From: a virus
Reading direction: 5' to 3' (one strand)
Length of the DNA stretch: 64,000 nt
Virus record (IMG/VR): IMGVR_UViG_3300026531_000001
Coordinates: 1 to 64,000 of that record
A model generated the notes under the pieces. That model saw nothing but the letters and a program-made list of their open reading frames with translations, was not told the DNA's origin and did no database searches. A program made the position numbers and the translations under genes. Of the stretch, positions 25,972 through 34,344 are shown in pieces. The stretch's first letter is position 1. Each line of letters begins with the position of its first letter.

Positions 25972-26454
25972 ATGGCAAAGCGACTGAAAAACCCCCCTGG
26001 TACTCATACTGAGTTTCTCAAGCAACTCGAGCAAAGCATTAAGGAGGCCCATCTGGACGGCACCCCGGGCGGCATCCACGCCTTCATTCCCGGCACCCCC
26101 GCCGCAGACGCCATAATGTACATTTACGTTCCCACCGAGCGGGTGAAAATCCCGGCAAACGGCAACCACTTCATTTACGCCGATACGCCGCCGCAAAACG
26201 ACTGGACCGCCAGCATCGAAGGCGCCAGCGGGATCATAGTAGCCGGCATTCAGGCTGGCCAGGACGTGGGCAGCTTCGACTTTCCTATGGGCGACGCCTA
26301 CCTCGAGCCGGGCCAACCCCTGGTGATACTGGCACCGTCTACCGCCGACAGCGAAATCAAGGACATCGCAATCGCCATTGAGGTCCAGCGGGCCGAGCCC
26401 GGCGAAGGTCCTGCGGACGGCGGGCTTGGCGGGGTCGGCGTCATAGTCATGTAG
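25972..26454 (+). CDS. hypothetical protein between holin and endolysin genes
   Basis: A 160-residue, beta-rich protein without recognised motif and without signal peptide. It has a basic start (MAKRLKNPPGTH) and a glycine-rich end (GGLGGVGVIVM). It may be a virion decoration or fibre-tip protein or a lysis accessory; only its position in the lysis module can be stated. Confidence 0.5.
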   Translation: MAKRLKNPPGTHTEFLKQLEQSIKEAHLDGTPGGIHAFIPGTPAADAIMYIYVPTERVKIPANGNHFIYADTPPQNDWTASIEGASGIIVAGIQAGQDVGSFDFPMGDAYLEPGQPLVILAPSTADSEIKDIAIAIEVQRAEPGEGPADGGLGGVGVIVM

Positions 26455-26456
26455 CC

Positions 26457-27182
26457 ATGGACCCCACGACAGCCCTCCAGGACAAGGTGCTCCGCATGGT
26501 GCACGCCTTCGAGGGTGGGCACCTGGCCGGCAACTTCGACGGACAGGTGCTCTCCTGGGGGCCGCTGCAGTGGAACCTTGGGCAGGGGACCCTCGGGCCG
26601 GTGCTGCAGCGCATCGTGGAGCTCGAGCCCGAAGCGGCCGCGCGGATCATGGGTGAAGAGTTCGCCGAAGCTGCGCGCGCAGGCAACCTGGCCATGGTCC
26701 GCTTCGCCCGGGCGCGCATCCTCGACCACCGGGGCCGCCCGAAGGCCGAGTGGCGGGACGCCTTCCGCAGGCTGGGCGAGCTCGAGGGCACGCACCGGGC
26801 CTTCCGTGAGGCCGCCCAGCCCTACCTCAAACGCGGGCAGCGCCTCGCTGAGGCCCTGGGATTCGAGACCGAACGCGGCTACGCCCTGGGCGTGGACGTG
26901 GCGGTGCAGAACGGCGCCCCCCGGCGCGACCACATCCGCGAGTACCGGCGCCGCCTGGGGAGCGGCAAGCGCTACCCCATGGAGTGGCAGCGGCTGAAAC
27001 TCTTCGCCCACGTGGTCGCCGACGCCGCCAACCCGCGCTGGCACGACGACGTGCTGAGCCGCAAGCTCACCATCGCCGTGGGACGCGGCCGGGTGCACGG
27101 CAAGGACTACGTGCTCGAGCGCGACTTCGGCATCAGCTACTGGCGCAAATGGTGGGAGGACCCCGACCGCCCCCGTGCGTAG
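26457..27182 (+). CDS. endolysin candidate (lysozyme-like fold)
   Basis: A 241-residue protein. The N-terminal segment HAFEGGHLAGNFDGQVLSWGPLQWNLGQGTLGPVLQ is typical of lysozyme/chitosanase-like peptidoglycan hydrolases, with the Glu of FEGG (residue 20) a plausible catalytic acid. The rest is helical (VDVAVQNGAPRRDHIREYRRR). It lies downstream of the holin gene, so it is the best endolysin candidate. There is no signal peptide, consistent with holin-dependent release. Confidence 0.7.
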   Translation: MDPTTALQDKVLRMVHAFEGGHLAGNFDGQVLSWGPLQWNLGQGTLGPVLQRIVELEPEAAARIMGEEFAEAARAGNLAMVRFARARILDHRGRPKAEWRDAFRRLGELEGTHRAFREAAQPYLKRGQRLAEALGFETERGYALGVDVAVQNGAPRRDHIREYRRRLGSGKRYPMEWQRLKLFAHVVADAANPRWHDDVLSRKLTIAVGRGRVHGKDYVLERDFGISYWRKWWEDPDRPRA

Positions 27183-27201
27183 GGTGCCATAGGAGGTGAA
27201 C

Positions 27202-27474
27202 ATGAAGCGACTGATCTCGATCTTGCAGGCGCTAATCCAGGCCGCCGGTCTGGCCGTGACCATCGTGGAGCTGACCGCTGAGGGAACCGGCGAGAAGGGC
27301 AAGGCCAAGGAGGACAAAGCCGTCGCCCAGATGCGCGAGCTCTTCCCCCCGGAGATGCTGCCGGAGGCGTTCCGCGACAGCTACGACATCATTGCGCGCA
27401 TGGTGATCCGCGCCATCGTCGCATTCTTCAACGCCACGGGTTTTTTCGAGAAGTCCGGCGCGCCGCCCAGCTAG
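27202..27474 (+). CDS. small protein with hydrophobic N-terminus, lysis module
   Basis: A 90-residue protein. The ATG at 27202 follows AGGAGGTGAAC, a strong ribosome site, and a TAGGGT (27180-27185) lies 16 nt before it, overlapping the stop of the endolysin gene. The N-terminal segment (ISILQALIQAAGLAVTIVEL) and a C-terminal segment (ARMVIRAIVAFFNATGFF) are hydrophobic with a charged middle. A second holin or lysis accessory is possible. Confidence 0.55.
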   Translation: MKRLISILQALIQAAGLAVTIVELTAEGTGEKGKAKEDKAVAQMRELFPPEMLPEAFRDSYDIIARMVIRAIVAFFNATGFFEKSGAPPS

Positions 27475-27520
27475 GCGCGGGCCGGGCACGCAAGCGACCG
27501 CGCAGGCCAGGACTACGCAG

Positions 27521-27546
27521 GTAAGGCGGGCTCGAGCCCGCCTTAC
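27521..27546 (+). terminator. perfect palindrome ending the tail-lysis operon
   Basis: A 26-bp perfect palindrome centred on CTCGAG (arms GTAAGGCGGGCTC and its complement), 47 nt after the last lysis gene and followed by CCTTT. It probably terminates in both directions, although the hairpin loop would be very tight. Confidence 0.6.
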
Positions 27547-27603
27547 CCTTTGATACCCGACCGTTACCGCACTGTTCCGCCCCCGCTGCACCCCCTTCCA
27601 CCC

Positions 27604-27623
27604 TTGTCTGTAGAATAAGACGC
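27604..27623 (+). promoter_or_regulatory. phage operator with -10 element inside
   Basis: TTGTCT-GTAGAATA-AGACGC: inverted GTCT/AGAC half-sites 8 bp apart with the -10 TAGAAT (27611-27616) inside, 7 nt before the ATG at 27624. It is nearly the same as the operator at 39617-39636 read on the other strand (CTGTCTGTAAAATAAGACAC). No good -35 is seen. Confidence 0.6.
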
Positions 27624-28013
27624 ATGATAAAGCACCTTATCGCCCCATTGGTGCTGGCGGCTGGCCTCGCTTGGGCCTCGAGTCCTGATGCGGCCGGTTG
27701 GACTGGCTGGGATGTGGAGCTCGGGTGGGAGTGGAGCAACCCCGCCCCGGCCATCACGCAGCCGCCAGACAGCCGCATGCCCTTCTCAGGGCATTATTTG
27801 CGCCTGGACGCCTACTATTTGCTGGGATCGAGCTGGGGCGTGGACGTTTACCTCATGCCGCAGGCCGCTTTCTATCCGGGCTCGCTAGGCCGTTCCTGGA
27901 TAGGGATCCAAGCGCTGGCGGACAGTCCCGATATAACCCTGGGCGTTGAGGCCCAGTACCAACCCGCAGGCACCTACGTGTTCCGCGCCTATGTACGCCT
28001 GGGGGGACGGTAA
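27624..28013 (+). CDS. secreted, outer-membrane-like beta protein
   Basis: A 129-residue protein with a signal peptide (MIKHLIAPLVLAAGLAWASS). The mature part consists of strand-like alternating blocks (HYLRLDAYYLLGSSWGVDVYLMPQAAFYPG, SWIGIQALADSPDITLGVEAQYQPAGTYVFRAYVRLGGR), ending in an aromatic/arginine-rich strand like small outer membrane proteins. Carrying its own operator-type promoter, it may be expressed apart from the late operon, for example to change the host surface. That role is inference. Confidence 0.6.
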   Translation: MIKHLIAPLVLAAGLAWASSPDAAGWTGWDVELGWEWSNPAPAITQPPDSRMPFSGHYLRLDAYYLLGSSWGVDVYLMPQAAFYPGSLGRSWIGIQALADSPDITLGVEAQYQPAGTYVFRAYVRLGGR

Positions 28014-29479
28014 TGGCCGGGCCTAAGCGACCCAAGTGGCTCACCCCTGAGCTCGAGCAGGCCGCCCGGGCGTACCTGGCCGCCCACCCGGGCCACGGGC
28101 CCCAGTACCTGAAGAACCACCTGACCGCCAACGGCCATGAGCTCACCTACTACCGCTCGCGGGAGCTCTACCACTTCGTCACCGCCTACACCCCGGAGGG
28201 CATGCCCGCGCCGGCGGCGCCGAAGCCACCAGCACCCAAGGCGGCGGCCGAGCCGAAGCGCCCCGACGTGCGTTTCGAGGAGACCGCCGCGGGCAACGCG
28301 TCCCTCACCTACAAGGGCGAACGGCCGCTCAGCCTCGAGGACGTGCTGCGGCTGGCCCGGGTAGACACCACCGTGTGGGAAGTCGAGCGCTATGTGGTGA
28401 ATACCTGGGAGATGGGCCGGGCCCACACGAAGAAATCGCTCGAGTGGGACGACAGCCGCATGAGCGGCATGATCGAGGACGAAGGCGAGATCAAGAAGGC
28501 CCCCCTGTGGCAAATCAAGGTCTGGCTCCGGCGCAAGAAGGACGTGGACCTCAAGACCGTCTTCGAGGGGCTGATTGAGGACCTGGCCTCACGCGCTACG
28601 CCCCGGCCCACGGGAACGCCAGTACGCGTCAAGCGGCTCGAGCGCGACACCGGCTACCTGGCCGAGATCAGCGTCTACGACCTGCACGTCGGGAAGCTGG
28701 CCGCCATCGAGGAGACCGGCAACGCCTACGACACCAAGCGCGCCCTGCGCGTCTGGCAGGAGGCGGTGGCCTACCTGCTCGAGCAGGTGGCCCTCTACCC
28801 GCTCGAGCGGATCGTCATCCCCCTGGGGAACGACCTGTTCCATGTGGACACCCTCGACAACACCACCACCAAGGGCACGCGCGTGGACGTGGACACCCGC
28901 TGGCAGACCGCGTTCCGGCGAGCCGTAGCCCTTCTGACCGGCGACCTGATAGACCGCGCCCGGGCCATCGCCCCGGTGCAGATCATCATGGTGCCCGGCA
29001 ACCACGACCACCAGCGGACGTACTACCTCGGAGAGGTGCTGCGCGCCTACTACGCCGCGACCCCCGACGTGGAGGTAGACAACGACCCCACGACGCGCAA
29101 GTACCTGCGCTGGGGGCAGGTCATGATCGGCTACACCCACGGCAATGAGGAGAAGCACGCCGACCTGCCGCTGATCATGGCCAACGAGCGCCCCGAGGAC
29201 TGGGCCGGAACCCGCTACCGCGAGTGGCACGTCGGGCACCTGCACCGCAAGAGCGAGCGGGCTTTCCAGCCCCTCGCCGAGAACGGCGGGGTGCGGGTGC
29301 GGGTCCTGCCCTCCCTCTCGGGCACGGACGCCTGGCACCACCGGAAAGGCTTCGTGGCCAACCTGCGCAGCGCCGAGGCCCACGTATTCCACCGGGAGCG
29401 TGGCTACACCGCCATGTTCCCCTACTTCGCCGACCCCGCCCTGTACGGCGGGCTCGAGCACGAGGAGGAAACCGCATGA
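28013..29479 (+). CDS. metallophosphoesterase
   Basis: A 488-residue protein. Residues about 215-450 carry the calcineurin-like metal-binding signature: D223-x-H225 (VYDLHVGK), GND (PLGNDLFH), G329-N-H-D332 (VPGNHDH), a TYTHG-like GYTHGNE, and the final GHLH. The N-terminal 200 residues are an extra helical, proline/alanine-linked part found in phage versions. It is a likely phosphoesterase or nuclease acting on DNA or nucleotides. It starts one codon over the stop of the secreted protein gene, followed by three coupled genes. Confidence 0.85.
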   Translation: MAGPKRPKWLTPELEQAARAYLAAHPGHGPQYLKNHLTANGHELTYYRSRELYHFVTAYTPEGMPAPAAPKPPAPKAAAEPKRPDVRFEETAAGNASLTYKGERPLSLEDVLRLARVDTTVWEVERYVVNTWEMGRAHTKKSLEWDDSRMSGMIEDEGEIKKAPLWQIKVWLRRKKDVDLKTVFEGLIEDLASRATPRPTGTPVRVKRLERDTGYLAEISVYDLHVGKLAAIEETGNAYDTKRALRVWQEAVAYLLEQVALYPLERIVIPLGNDLFHVDTLDNTTTKGTRVDVDTRWQTAFRRAVALLTGDLIDRARAIAPVQIIMVPGNHDHQRTYYLGEVLRAYYAATPDVEVDNDPTTRKYLRWGQVMIGYTHGNEEKHADLPLIMANERPEDWAGTRYREWHVGHLHRKSERAFQPLAENGGVRVRVLPSLSGTDAWHHRKGFVANLRSAEAHVFHRERGYTAMFPYFADPALYGGLEHEEETA

Positions 29480-29832
29480 GGAAGTTCTACCGCCGCCTGC
29501 GCGCCAAGCTGGGCCTCTACCCCGAGGCCTACGTCGCGCGCGAGCTCGACCGGCGCGCGCAGGTCTACATGAGCGTGCGCAGCGCCTTTCTCAAGGGCCT
29601 CAGCGACCCCAACAAGTCCAGCGAGGAGCACGCGCACGTCGCAGCGGTCCTCTACCGCGCTGCCGCCAGCTTCGACGAGCTGGTGGCCGAAGAGCTCGAG
29701 CTGGTGCAGGCCCTGGCACCGAACCTGATCGGCCTCACGGCCGGCATGGGCACCGCCCCGGCGTTGATCGTCACCGGTAACCCGGCGGCGCAGGCGTACG
29801 CGCCGCCCGCGCGCTCGGGGGTGGAAGCGTGA
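29476..29832 (+). CDS. hypothetical helical protein
   Basis: A 118-residue protein in an ATGA overlap with the metallophosphoesterase gene and overlapping the next GTG start. It is basic at the N-terminus (MRKFYRRLRAKLG), then helical and acidic. No family is recognised. Confidence 0.55.
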   Translation: MRKFYRRLRAKLGLYPEAYVARELDRRAQVYMSVRSAFLKGLSDPNKSSEEHAHVAAVLYRAAASFDELVAEELELVQALAPNLIGLTAGMGTAPALIVTGNPAAQAYAPPARSGVEA

Positions 29833-30473
29833 TCGCCCTCGACCTCGACGGCGTGGTCGCCCTGCTCACCCCTGTGGTGCTGCGGCGCTTGGCAGAACAA
29901 GTGGGCCTCGACCTCGACCAGGTGCGCTACTGGGACCCCGCGCATTACGACGACCTGCTCGCCGAGCTGCCGGAGCCTTACCGCACTGAGGAGGTGGAGC
30001 GCATGGTCTCGGAGCTCTACTGGGACCCTGAGACCTACCGGCAGGCCATGCCCATCCCCGGTGCGCTCGAGGCCGCCCAGTGGCTCGCCCGACGCAAGCT
30101 GCTCACCGCCTACATCACCCGACGCAAGTCCCACACCGAGGCCGTGACCAAAGCGTGGCTGCAAGAGCGCGGCTTTCCCCTGCGACCAGTGCACCACGTG
30201 GAGCGCCCGGCAACCAAGGCCGACGTAGCGGAGCGGATCGGGGCCCGGGTACTCGTGGACGACAGCCCCCGGGAAGCGCTCGAGTTCGCCGAGGCCGGCC
30301 TAGTGCCCATCTTGCTGGCGCACCGCTACAACCGGCACGTGGACGACCCGCGCGTCATGCGCGCGGAGGGCTGGCCGGCGCTGCTCGGGCTCTTGAAGGC
30401 CCTGCCCTTGGACTACCGCGAGCGGCGCGACCCGCTCGGGTACGGGAACAAGCGTGGGAGGAGAAACGGATGA
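29829..30473 (+). CDS. HAD-superfamily phosphatase
   Basis: A 214-residue protein starting at GTG. The HAD signature is visible: motif I DLDGVV (Asp5, Asp7), motif II around AYITRRKS, a conserved Lys in PATKADVAERIG, and motif IV VLVDDSPREAL. The length and layout fit small phage nucleotidase-like HAD enzymes, which dephosphorylate nucleotides or DNA ends. The adjacent dNMP kinase suggests a nucleotide-metabolism unit. Confidence 0.8.
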   Translation: MIALDLDGVVALLTPVVLRRLAEQVGLDLDQVRYWDPAHYDDLLAELPEPYRTEEVERMVSELYWDPETYRQAMPIPGALEAAQWLARRKLLTAYITRRKSHTEAVTKAWLQERGFPLRPVHHVERPATKADVAERIGARVLVDDSPREALEFAEAGLVPILLAHRYNRHVDDPRVMRAEGWPALLGLLKALPLDYRERRDPLGYGNKRGRRNG

Positions 30474-31282
30474 AGCAAGAAAGACTGATCGGCATCTCTG
30501 GCAAGGCTCGAGCGGGCAAGGACAGCTTCTACCGGCTGGTGCTCGCCCCCCGGGGCTACACCCGCATCGCCCTGGCCGACCCCCTGAAGGGGCTGGCGCT
30601 GGCGCTCGAGGCCCTGACCGTCCCCATGACCACCCCGGGGCTCATGGAACAGGTGGCCCGGTACACCACGGAGCTCGCTGAGCGCGAGAAGCGCACGCCG
30701 GAGCCCCAGGAGATCGTGGGCATCTACCTGAAGCCGGTGCTCTCGATGGTGGCCGAGCGCTACTATGCCTACTACGGCGCCCGGAAGGGACCGCGGGAGC
30801 GCCACCTGCTGCAGCACCTGGGTACCGAGATTGGCCGCAACCTGGACCCCGGGCTCTGGCTGATCCCGGCGCTCACCGAAGCCCGCCGCGTCCTGGCCGC
30901 CGGCGGCCGCGTGGCCATCACCGACGTGCGCTTTCCCAACGAGGCGTACGCCGTGCAGGGGAACGTCGAGGCTATGCGCCACTTCTATGAGGCCCACGAA
31001 GCCCTCGAGGGGCATGTGCTCGAGCCGGTGAAGCACGCCCTGACCCACACCTGGGACGAAGAGGGCGGCCTGCTGCCGCCCCCGGGCCTCGGGGCGGTGG
31101 TGCGGGTGGAACGCCCGGACGCCCCCGAGGTTCTGGACCCCGAGGCGCGGCAGCACGCCAGCGAGCGCATGGTGGACGCCATCGAGCCCGACTGGATCCT
31201 CACCGCCAACACGCTCGCCGAGCTCAAAGCGCGCGGCGATGAACTCTTCGGAGACGCCGCAGGCTACCTAGCCGACGCCTAG
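30470..31282 (+). CDS. deoxynucleoside monophosphate kinase
   Basis: A 270-residue P-loop kinase: G11-KARAG-K17-D18 (IGISGKARAGKDSFYR), then IALADPLKG, LLQHLGTEIGR, and ITDVRFPNEA, the hallmark of T4 gp1-like dNMP kinases. It phosphorylates dNMPs to dNDPs, possibly also modified ones. The ATG lies behind GGGAGGAG and overlaps the previous stop. It is the last gene before a strong terminator. Confidence 0.85.
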   Translation: MKQERLIGISGKARAGKDSFYRLVLAPRGYTRIALADPLKGLALALEALTVPMTTPGLMEQVARYTTELAEREKRTPEPQEIVGIYLKPVLSMVAERYYAYYGARKGPRERHLLQHLGTEIGRNLDPGLWLIPALTEARRVLAAGGRVAITDVRFPNEAYAVQGNVEAMRHFYEAHEALEGHVLEPVKHALTHTWDEEGGLLPPPGLGAVVRVERPDAPEVLDPEARQHASERMVDAIEPDWILTANTLAELKARGDELFGDAAGYLADA

Positions 31283-31295
31283 CCTTCGTCTCATT

Positions 31296-31337
31296 AGACG
31301 GCCAAGCAACACGTCTTGCATGCTTGGCCGTCTCTCT
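31296..31337 (+). terminator. rho-independent terminator of the rightward operon
   Basis: AGACGGCCAAGC and GCTTGGCCGTCT form a perfect 12-bp stem with a 14-nt loop, followed by CTCTTTT. It separates the rightward late operon from the leftward terminase operon. The remaining bases to 31396 hold a CCTTACA/TGTAAGG inverted repeat (31357-31387), possibly the opposing terminator. Confidence 0.85.
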
Positions 31338-31396
31338 TTTGCCCCCGCCCCCCCGACCTTACACGCCGAGGCCCTGCGGTTGTAAGGCTCGAGCCC

Positions 31397-33418
31397 CTAC
31401 CGGCGCCGCCACAGCGGGCAGTGGGGCTGATCCTCACCCACTGAAAGATTGATCACGATGTTCTGAGGGTGCGTGCACTTGCCACGGCCACCGGAGAGGG
31501 CGGAGTAATAGCGACATTCCCCGCAGGTGCGGCTGAGCGCCCGTTTGCGCTCGAGCTCGAGGTCGGCAGGTCTGACCCCCCCAGGAACCACGGCATCGAG
31601 CTGGCGAGGCGGCTCAGGCGAGCTCTCAGGCCCCATGTGAATGCCCGTGCCACCCATGCGCCGGGCCAAACCCGCAAGGGCGTAGAGGTGGGCGTGGGCG
31701 AAGTGGGGGTCGAGGGCTAGGTGGCGGTAGATTTGCCGGACCTCACCAGAGTGTACCCGCTCCCCCGTGGGCAGCGTACGGTAAACCGGGATAGTAGCTC
31801 GAGCGATGTTCTCGAGGTGGGTCACGTACTCCTTGGCCACCGGCCATTTTTGGAGCACGCCGCCGATCCGCCGCGGCTGGGTCTTCTCATAGAAGTCCAC
31901 CGGGATACGGATGCGGCGCCGCTGGAACTGGATCAGCGCCCAATCGAGGGCCTTGTAGCGGTCCAGGAGCACCCGGTACTCATACTTAACCTCACCGGTG
32001 GACTTCTGGATGTCCGACCGGCGCCGCTCGTCCTTCCAGGTGATGGCGTGGGGAGAGTCAGCATAGTCTGCTAGCCAAACTACGCCCCGGGGCAGGCGAC
32101 GGGCTAGGTCTACGGCCAGGTCATAAGACGGCTCGCCGTCTATTACCACGATCTTCGCGTGCCAACGCCGCGCTAGGAGTTCGAGCGCCCGGGCCGCCTC
32201 GGAGCCCGACGCCTCGATGACCTCGAGGTGCACCAGGTCGAAGGTGTTCCCGGGACCTAGCTTGTAGACCACGGCGTGCTTTTCCGGGGCGCGCTGGTCT
32301 ATCCCAACGGCCACCCATTCACCCTTGAGGTCTTCTGGGTCGGGCCAGTGGTACTGAGGGTCCATGCATGCCTCAACGGTTTCTCGCGGTGCCGGCACTG
32401 CATCAGGGTCGCGGTAGGGCAACCCCAGGCGCGAGTTATAGAACTCGGGCAGGTTGTCTCCACGCTCCCACGCCTCCCACAGCTCTGGCAGGTACTTGTT
32501 CCCACGTAGGATTTGCGAAAACTGGTAGCCCTCCCATTCGGCACCGGGGTTTTCGGGAACGTAGAAGCCGTGCTTGAGTAGCACGTCGTCGGTGATCTCG
32601 GTCTTGCACTCGGGGCACTGGTAGTGGAGCCTCGAGCCGTCCCGTCCCACTACGTCCGGCCAGCGCAGGGGCATGATGATCCCCTCGCGGTGCAGCTTGC
32701 AGGCCGGGTTCGGGCAGGGGGTGCGCCAGTAGTTCATCGTGGACCGCTGGAACCAGCGGTCTATGTCCATGCCGGGGAAGCCGGCCGTACTGTTCAGCTC
32801 GATCAGGCCCTTGCGCCCCTCCCACTCGAACCTCGAGGCCGAAACGCGCACGAAGGTGCGCTCGATGGTGGCTAGGTCCATGAGGCGCACCTCATCGAAG
32901 AGCAAGGCGTCCGCCGGGAAGGAGTCCACGCCGATCCCGGAGCGCATGCCGCGGAACCGCATCGTGGACACGCCAACGCGCACCAACCCCACAGCGTCCA
33001 CGTCCCCGATCAGCTTCATCATCTTGCTCGAGGACTGCATCATCGGCCGGAAGCGGGACTTGTGCAGATCCAGCACGGCCTCGAGCGTCGGGAACATGAG
33101 GGCGACGTTGAAGCGCACATTCGAGTCTGCCGTCAACCAGCCGGCGCGGTACAGCAGCTTGACCGTGAGGCCCATCTGGGCCGCTTTCATGATCACGAGC
33201 CGGGAATACGGCTTGTCCCGGCGCTCAGCATAGAGATCCCTCAAGTAGGGCCGCCCCTCGAGCGAAAAACGCGGTCCACCAACGCCTTCGGGCCGGATGC
33301 CGGAGGCGTTGGCGAAACCAACCAACGTTTCCAGCTCGGATGCGCTGAAAACGGGCGGCGGCCGGAACATGACCTCAGCCGCAGCGCGTGCAAACTCAGG
33401 CTCGAGCGCCACGCTCAC
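31397..33418 (-). CDS. terL: terminase large subunit (GpA-like)
   Basis: A 673-residue DNA-packaging ATPase/nuclease. The N-terminal ATPase has a variant Walker A, K78-AAQMGLT-85, and Walker B LLFDE (172-176). A zinc-knuckle insertion has Cys at 235, 240, 268 and 271, typical of the lambda gpA type. The nuclease part shows VAVGIDQRAP and KIVVIDGEPSYD. The end bears four more cysteines (632, 635, 648, 667; CGECRYYS..GKCTHP..HCPLW), an unusual metal-binding extension. It lies in a short leftward operon behind the RuvC-like gene, overlapping it, and 15 kb from the portal gene on the other strand. Confidence 0.9.
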   Translation of the reverse strand: MSVALEPEFARAAAEVMFRPPPVFSASELETLVGFANASGIRPEGVGGPRFSLEGRPYLRDLYAERRDKPYSRLVIMKAAQMGLTVKLLYRAGWLTADSNVRFNVALMFPTLEAVLDLHKSRFRPMMQSSSKMMKLIGDVDAVGLVRVGVSTMRFRGMRSGIGVDSFPADALLFDEVRLMDLATIERTFVRVSASRFEWEGRKGLIELNSTAGFPGMDIDRWFQRSTMNYWRTPCPNPACKLHREGIIMPLRWPDVVGRDGSRLHYQCPECKTEITDDVLLKHGFYVPENPGAEWEGYQFSQILRGNKYLPELWEAWERGDNLPEFYNSRLGLPYRDPDAVPAPRETVEACMDPQYHWPDPEDLKGEWVAVGIDQRAPEKHAVVYKLGPGNTFDLVHLEVIEASGSEAARALELLARRWHAKIVVIDGEPSYDLAVDLARRLPRGVVWLADYADSPHAITWKDERRRSDIQKSTGEVKYEYRVLLDRYKALDWALIQFQRRRIRIPVDFYEKTQPRRIGGVLQKWPVAKEYVTHLENIARATIPVYRTLPTGERVHSGEVRQIYRHLALDPHFAHAHLYALAGLARRMGGTGIHMGPESSPEPPRQLDAVVPGGVRPADLELERKRALSRTCGECRYYSALSGGRGKCTHPQNIVINLSVGEDQPHCPLWRRR

Positions 33419-33920
33419 GCAACCACCCCCATACGGCCAGGCCGAGCGCGTCTATGACGTGGGGCCAGTCACGACGTGCCAGATCCTGGAAAGCAGCCGC
33501 CGGCCAACCCTCGAGCTCGAGCGCCAGCCGGTTGGCGATGGCTTGGTCATCTTTGCGCACCTTGGGCACGCCGTAGGCGTCCCGGCGGATCATGGCAGCC
33601 CCTGAGCGCATGGCGGGTTTCCAGCGGGAGGCGTAGGTCTCGACCAAGGGCACATTGTAGACCGCAGCCAGGGCCTGGACGTTGCCGAGCACCTGATTGG
33701 CATAGGCGCCGTGGATGTTCGGGCGGCGACCCTGATTTTCCCAGCCCTCGAGCACGACCAGGGTCGGGCGATAATCCCGAAACACTTCATGCAGTCGCTC
33801 AAGTGCCTCACCCCGGGGCACGGCCCCGAGCGCCAGAACCTCACGTCCATGCAGGACGGCATAGCCAGTGGTACCCCCAGGGTCTACGGCGAGAATGCGG
33901 GGAGATCGTCGTCTACTCAC
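33396..33920 (-). CDS. RuvC-like Holliday junction resolvase
   Basis: A 174-residue protein of the RNase H fold. Acidic residues are in the expected places: D13 in ILAVDPGGTTGYAV, a Glu in TLVVLEGWENQG, and Asp in DAYGVPKVRKDDQA and HVIDALGLAVWG. It cuts branched DNA, useful before packaging. The start is GTG preceded by AGGGGAG, with TACGCT 9 nt upstream as a possible -10. It overlaps the terL start by 23 nt, so the two are coupled. Confidence 0.75.
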   Translation of the reverse strand: MSRRRSPRILAVDPGGTTGYAVLHGREVLALGAVPRGEALERLHEVFRDYRPTLVVLEGWENQGRRPNIHGAYANQVLGNVQALAAVYNVPLVETYASRWKPAMRSGAAMIRRDAYGVPKVRKDDQAIANRLALELEGWPAAAFQDLARRDWPHVIDALGLAVWGWLRERGARA

Positions 33921-33968
33921 GTCTCCCCTAGCGTACGGACGGGGGCCGTCAGGGACGGCCCCAGCCGG

Positions 33969-34184
33969 TTATTGAAGCAACCCCTGTATGAGCTCGATTA
34001 TGTAGTGGCAGACGCTCGGGTGCCGCACACACCAGCGCAATATGGTCTCAAGCAGCCGCTTGGCTCGAGCGCCGGCCTTGGAAGGCTCCCGTTTTGGGTG
34101 CCGGGGCCTTGGTCGGGTTTGATACTTCGGTTTGCGTGCCTTTTGCCTTGTTCCGCGTCCTCCTTTACTTTGGCTTTTATACAT
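33969..34184 (-). CDS. small basic protein
   Basis: A 71-residue protein, strongly basic in its first half (MYKSQSKGGRGTRQKARKPKYQTRPRPRHPKR), then a hydrophobic helix (RLLETILRWCVRHPSVCHYIIELIQGLL). The ATG at 34184 is preferred over an upstream TTG. Local AT content is higher than around it. A promoter with good spacing lies upstream. It may bind nucleic acid or the membrane; function unknown. Confidence 0.5.
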   Translation of the reverse strand: MYKSQSKGGRGTRQKARKPKYQTRPRPRHPKREPSKAGARAKRLLETILRWCVRHPSVCHYIIELIQGLLQ

Positions 34185-34196
34185 TTTGTTCAACCA

Positions 34197-34226
34197 TCTA
34201 TAATCTTAGCGTACCCAGATGAACAA
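34197..34226 (-). promoter_or_regulatory. promoter for the small basic protein gene
   Basis: On the minus strand, TTGTTC (34221-34226) and TATAGA (34197-34202) are 18 nt apart, 12 nt before the ATG at 34184, in an AT-rich stretch. Confidence 0.5.
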
Positions 34227-34256
34227 TTCTGCGAAGGTCGCTAGCATAAGCTGTTA

Positions 34257-34288
34257 AAAATCCCGGTAAGCGTCATTAACGGGATTTT
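34257..34288. terminator. bidirectional terminator-like hairpin
   Basis: AAAATCCCG and CGGGATTTT form a 9-bp inverted repeat with a 14-nt loop; each strand ends in a T run. It lies downstream of the acidic protein gene and upstream of the basic protein promoter. Confidence 0.65.
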
Positions 34289-34302
34289 CCAGCGCAAGAG
34301 AA

Positions 34303-34322
34303 GCCGCCCCCGAAGGGGCGGC
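34303..34322 (-). terminator. hairpin with TTCG loop after the acidic protein gene
   Basis: On the minus strand, GCCGCCCC-TTCG-GGGGCGGC followed by TTCTCTT, 22 nt past the stop of the acidic protein gene: a very stable UUCG tetraloop hairpin. Confidence 0.8.
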
Positions 34323-34344
34323 GATCCGCAGGTGGTGAGTCGGG

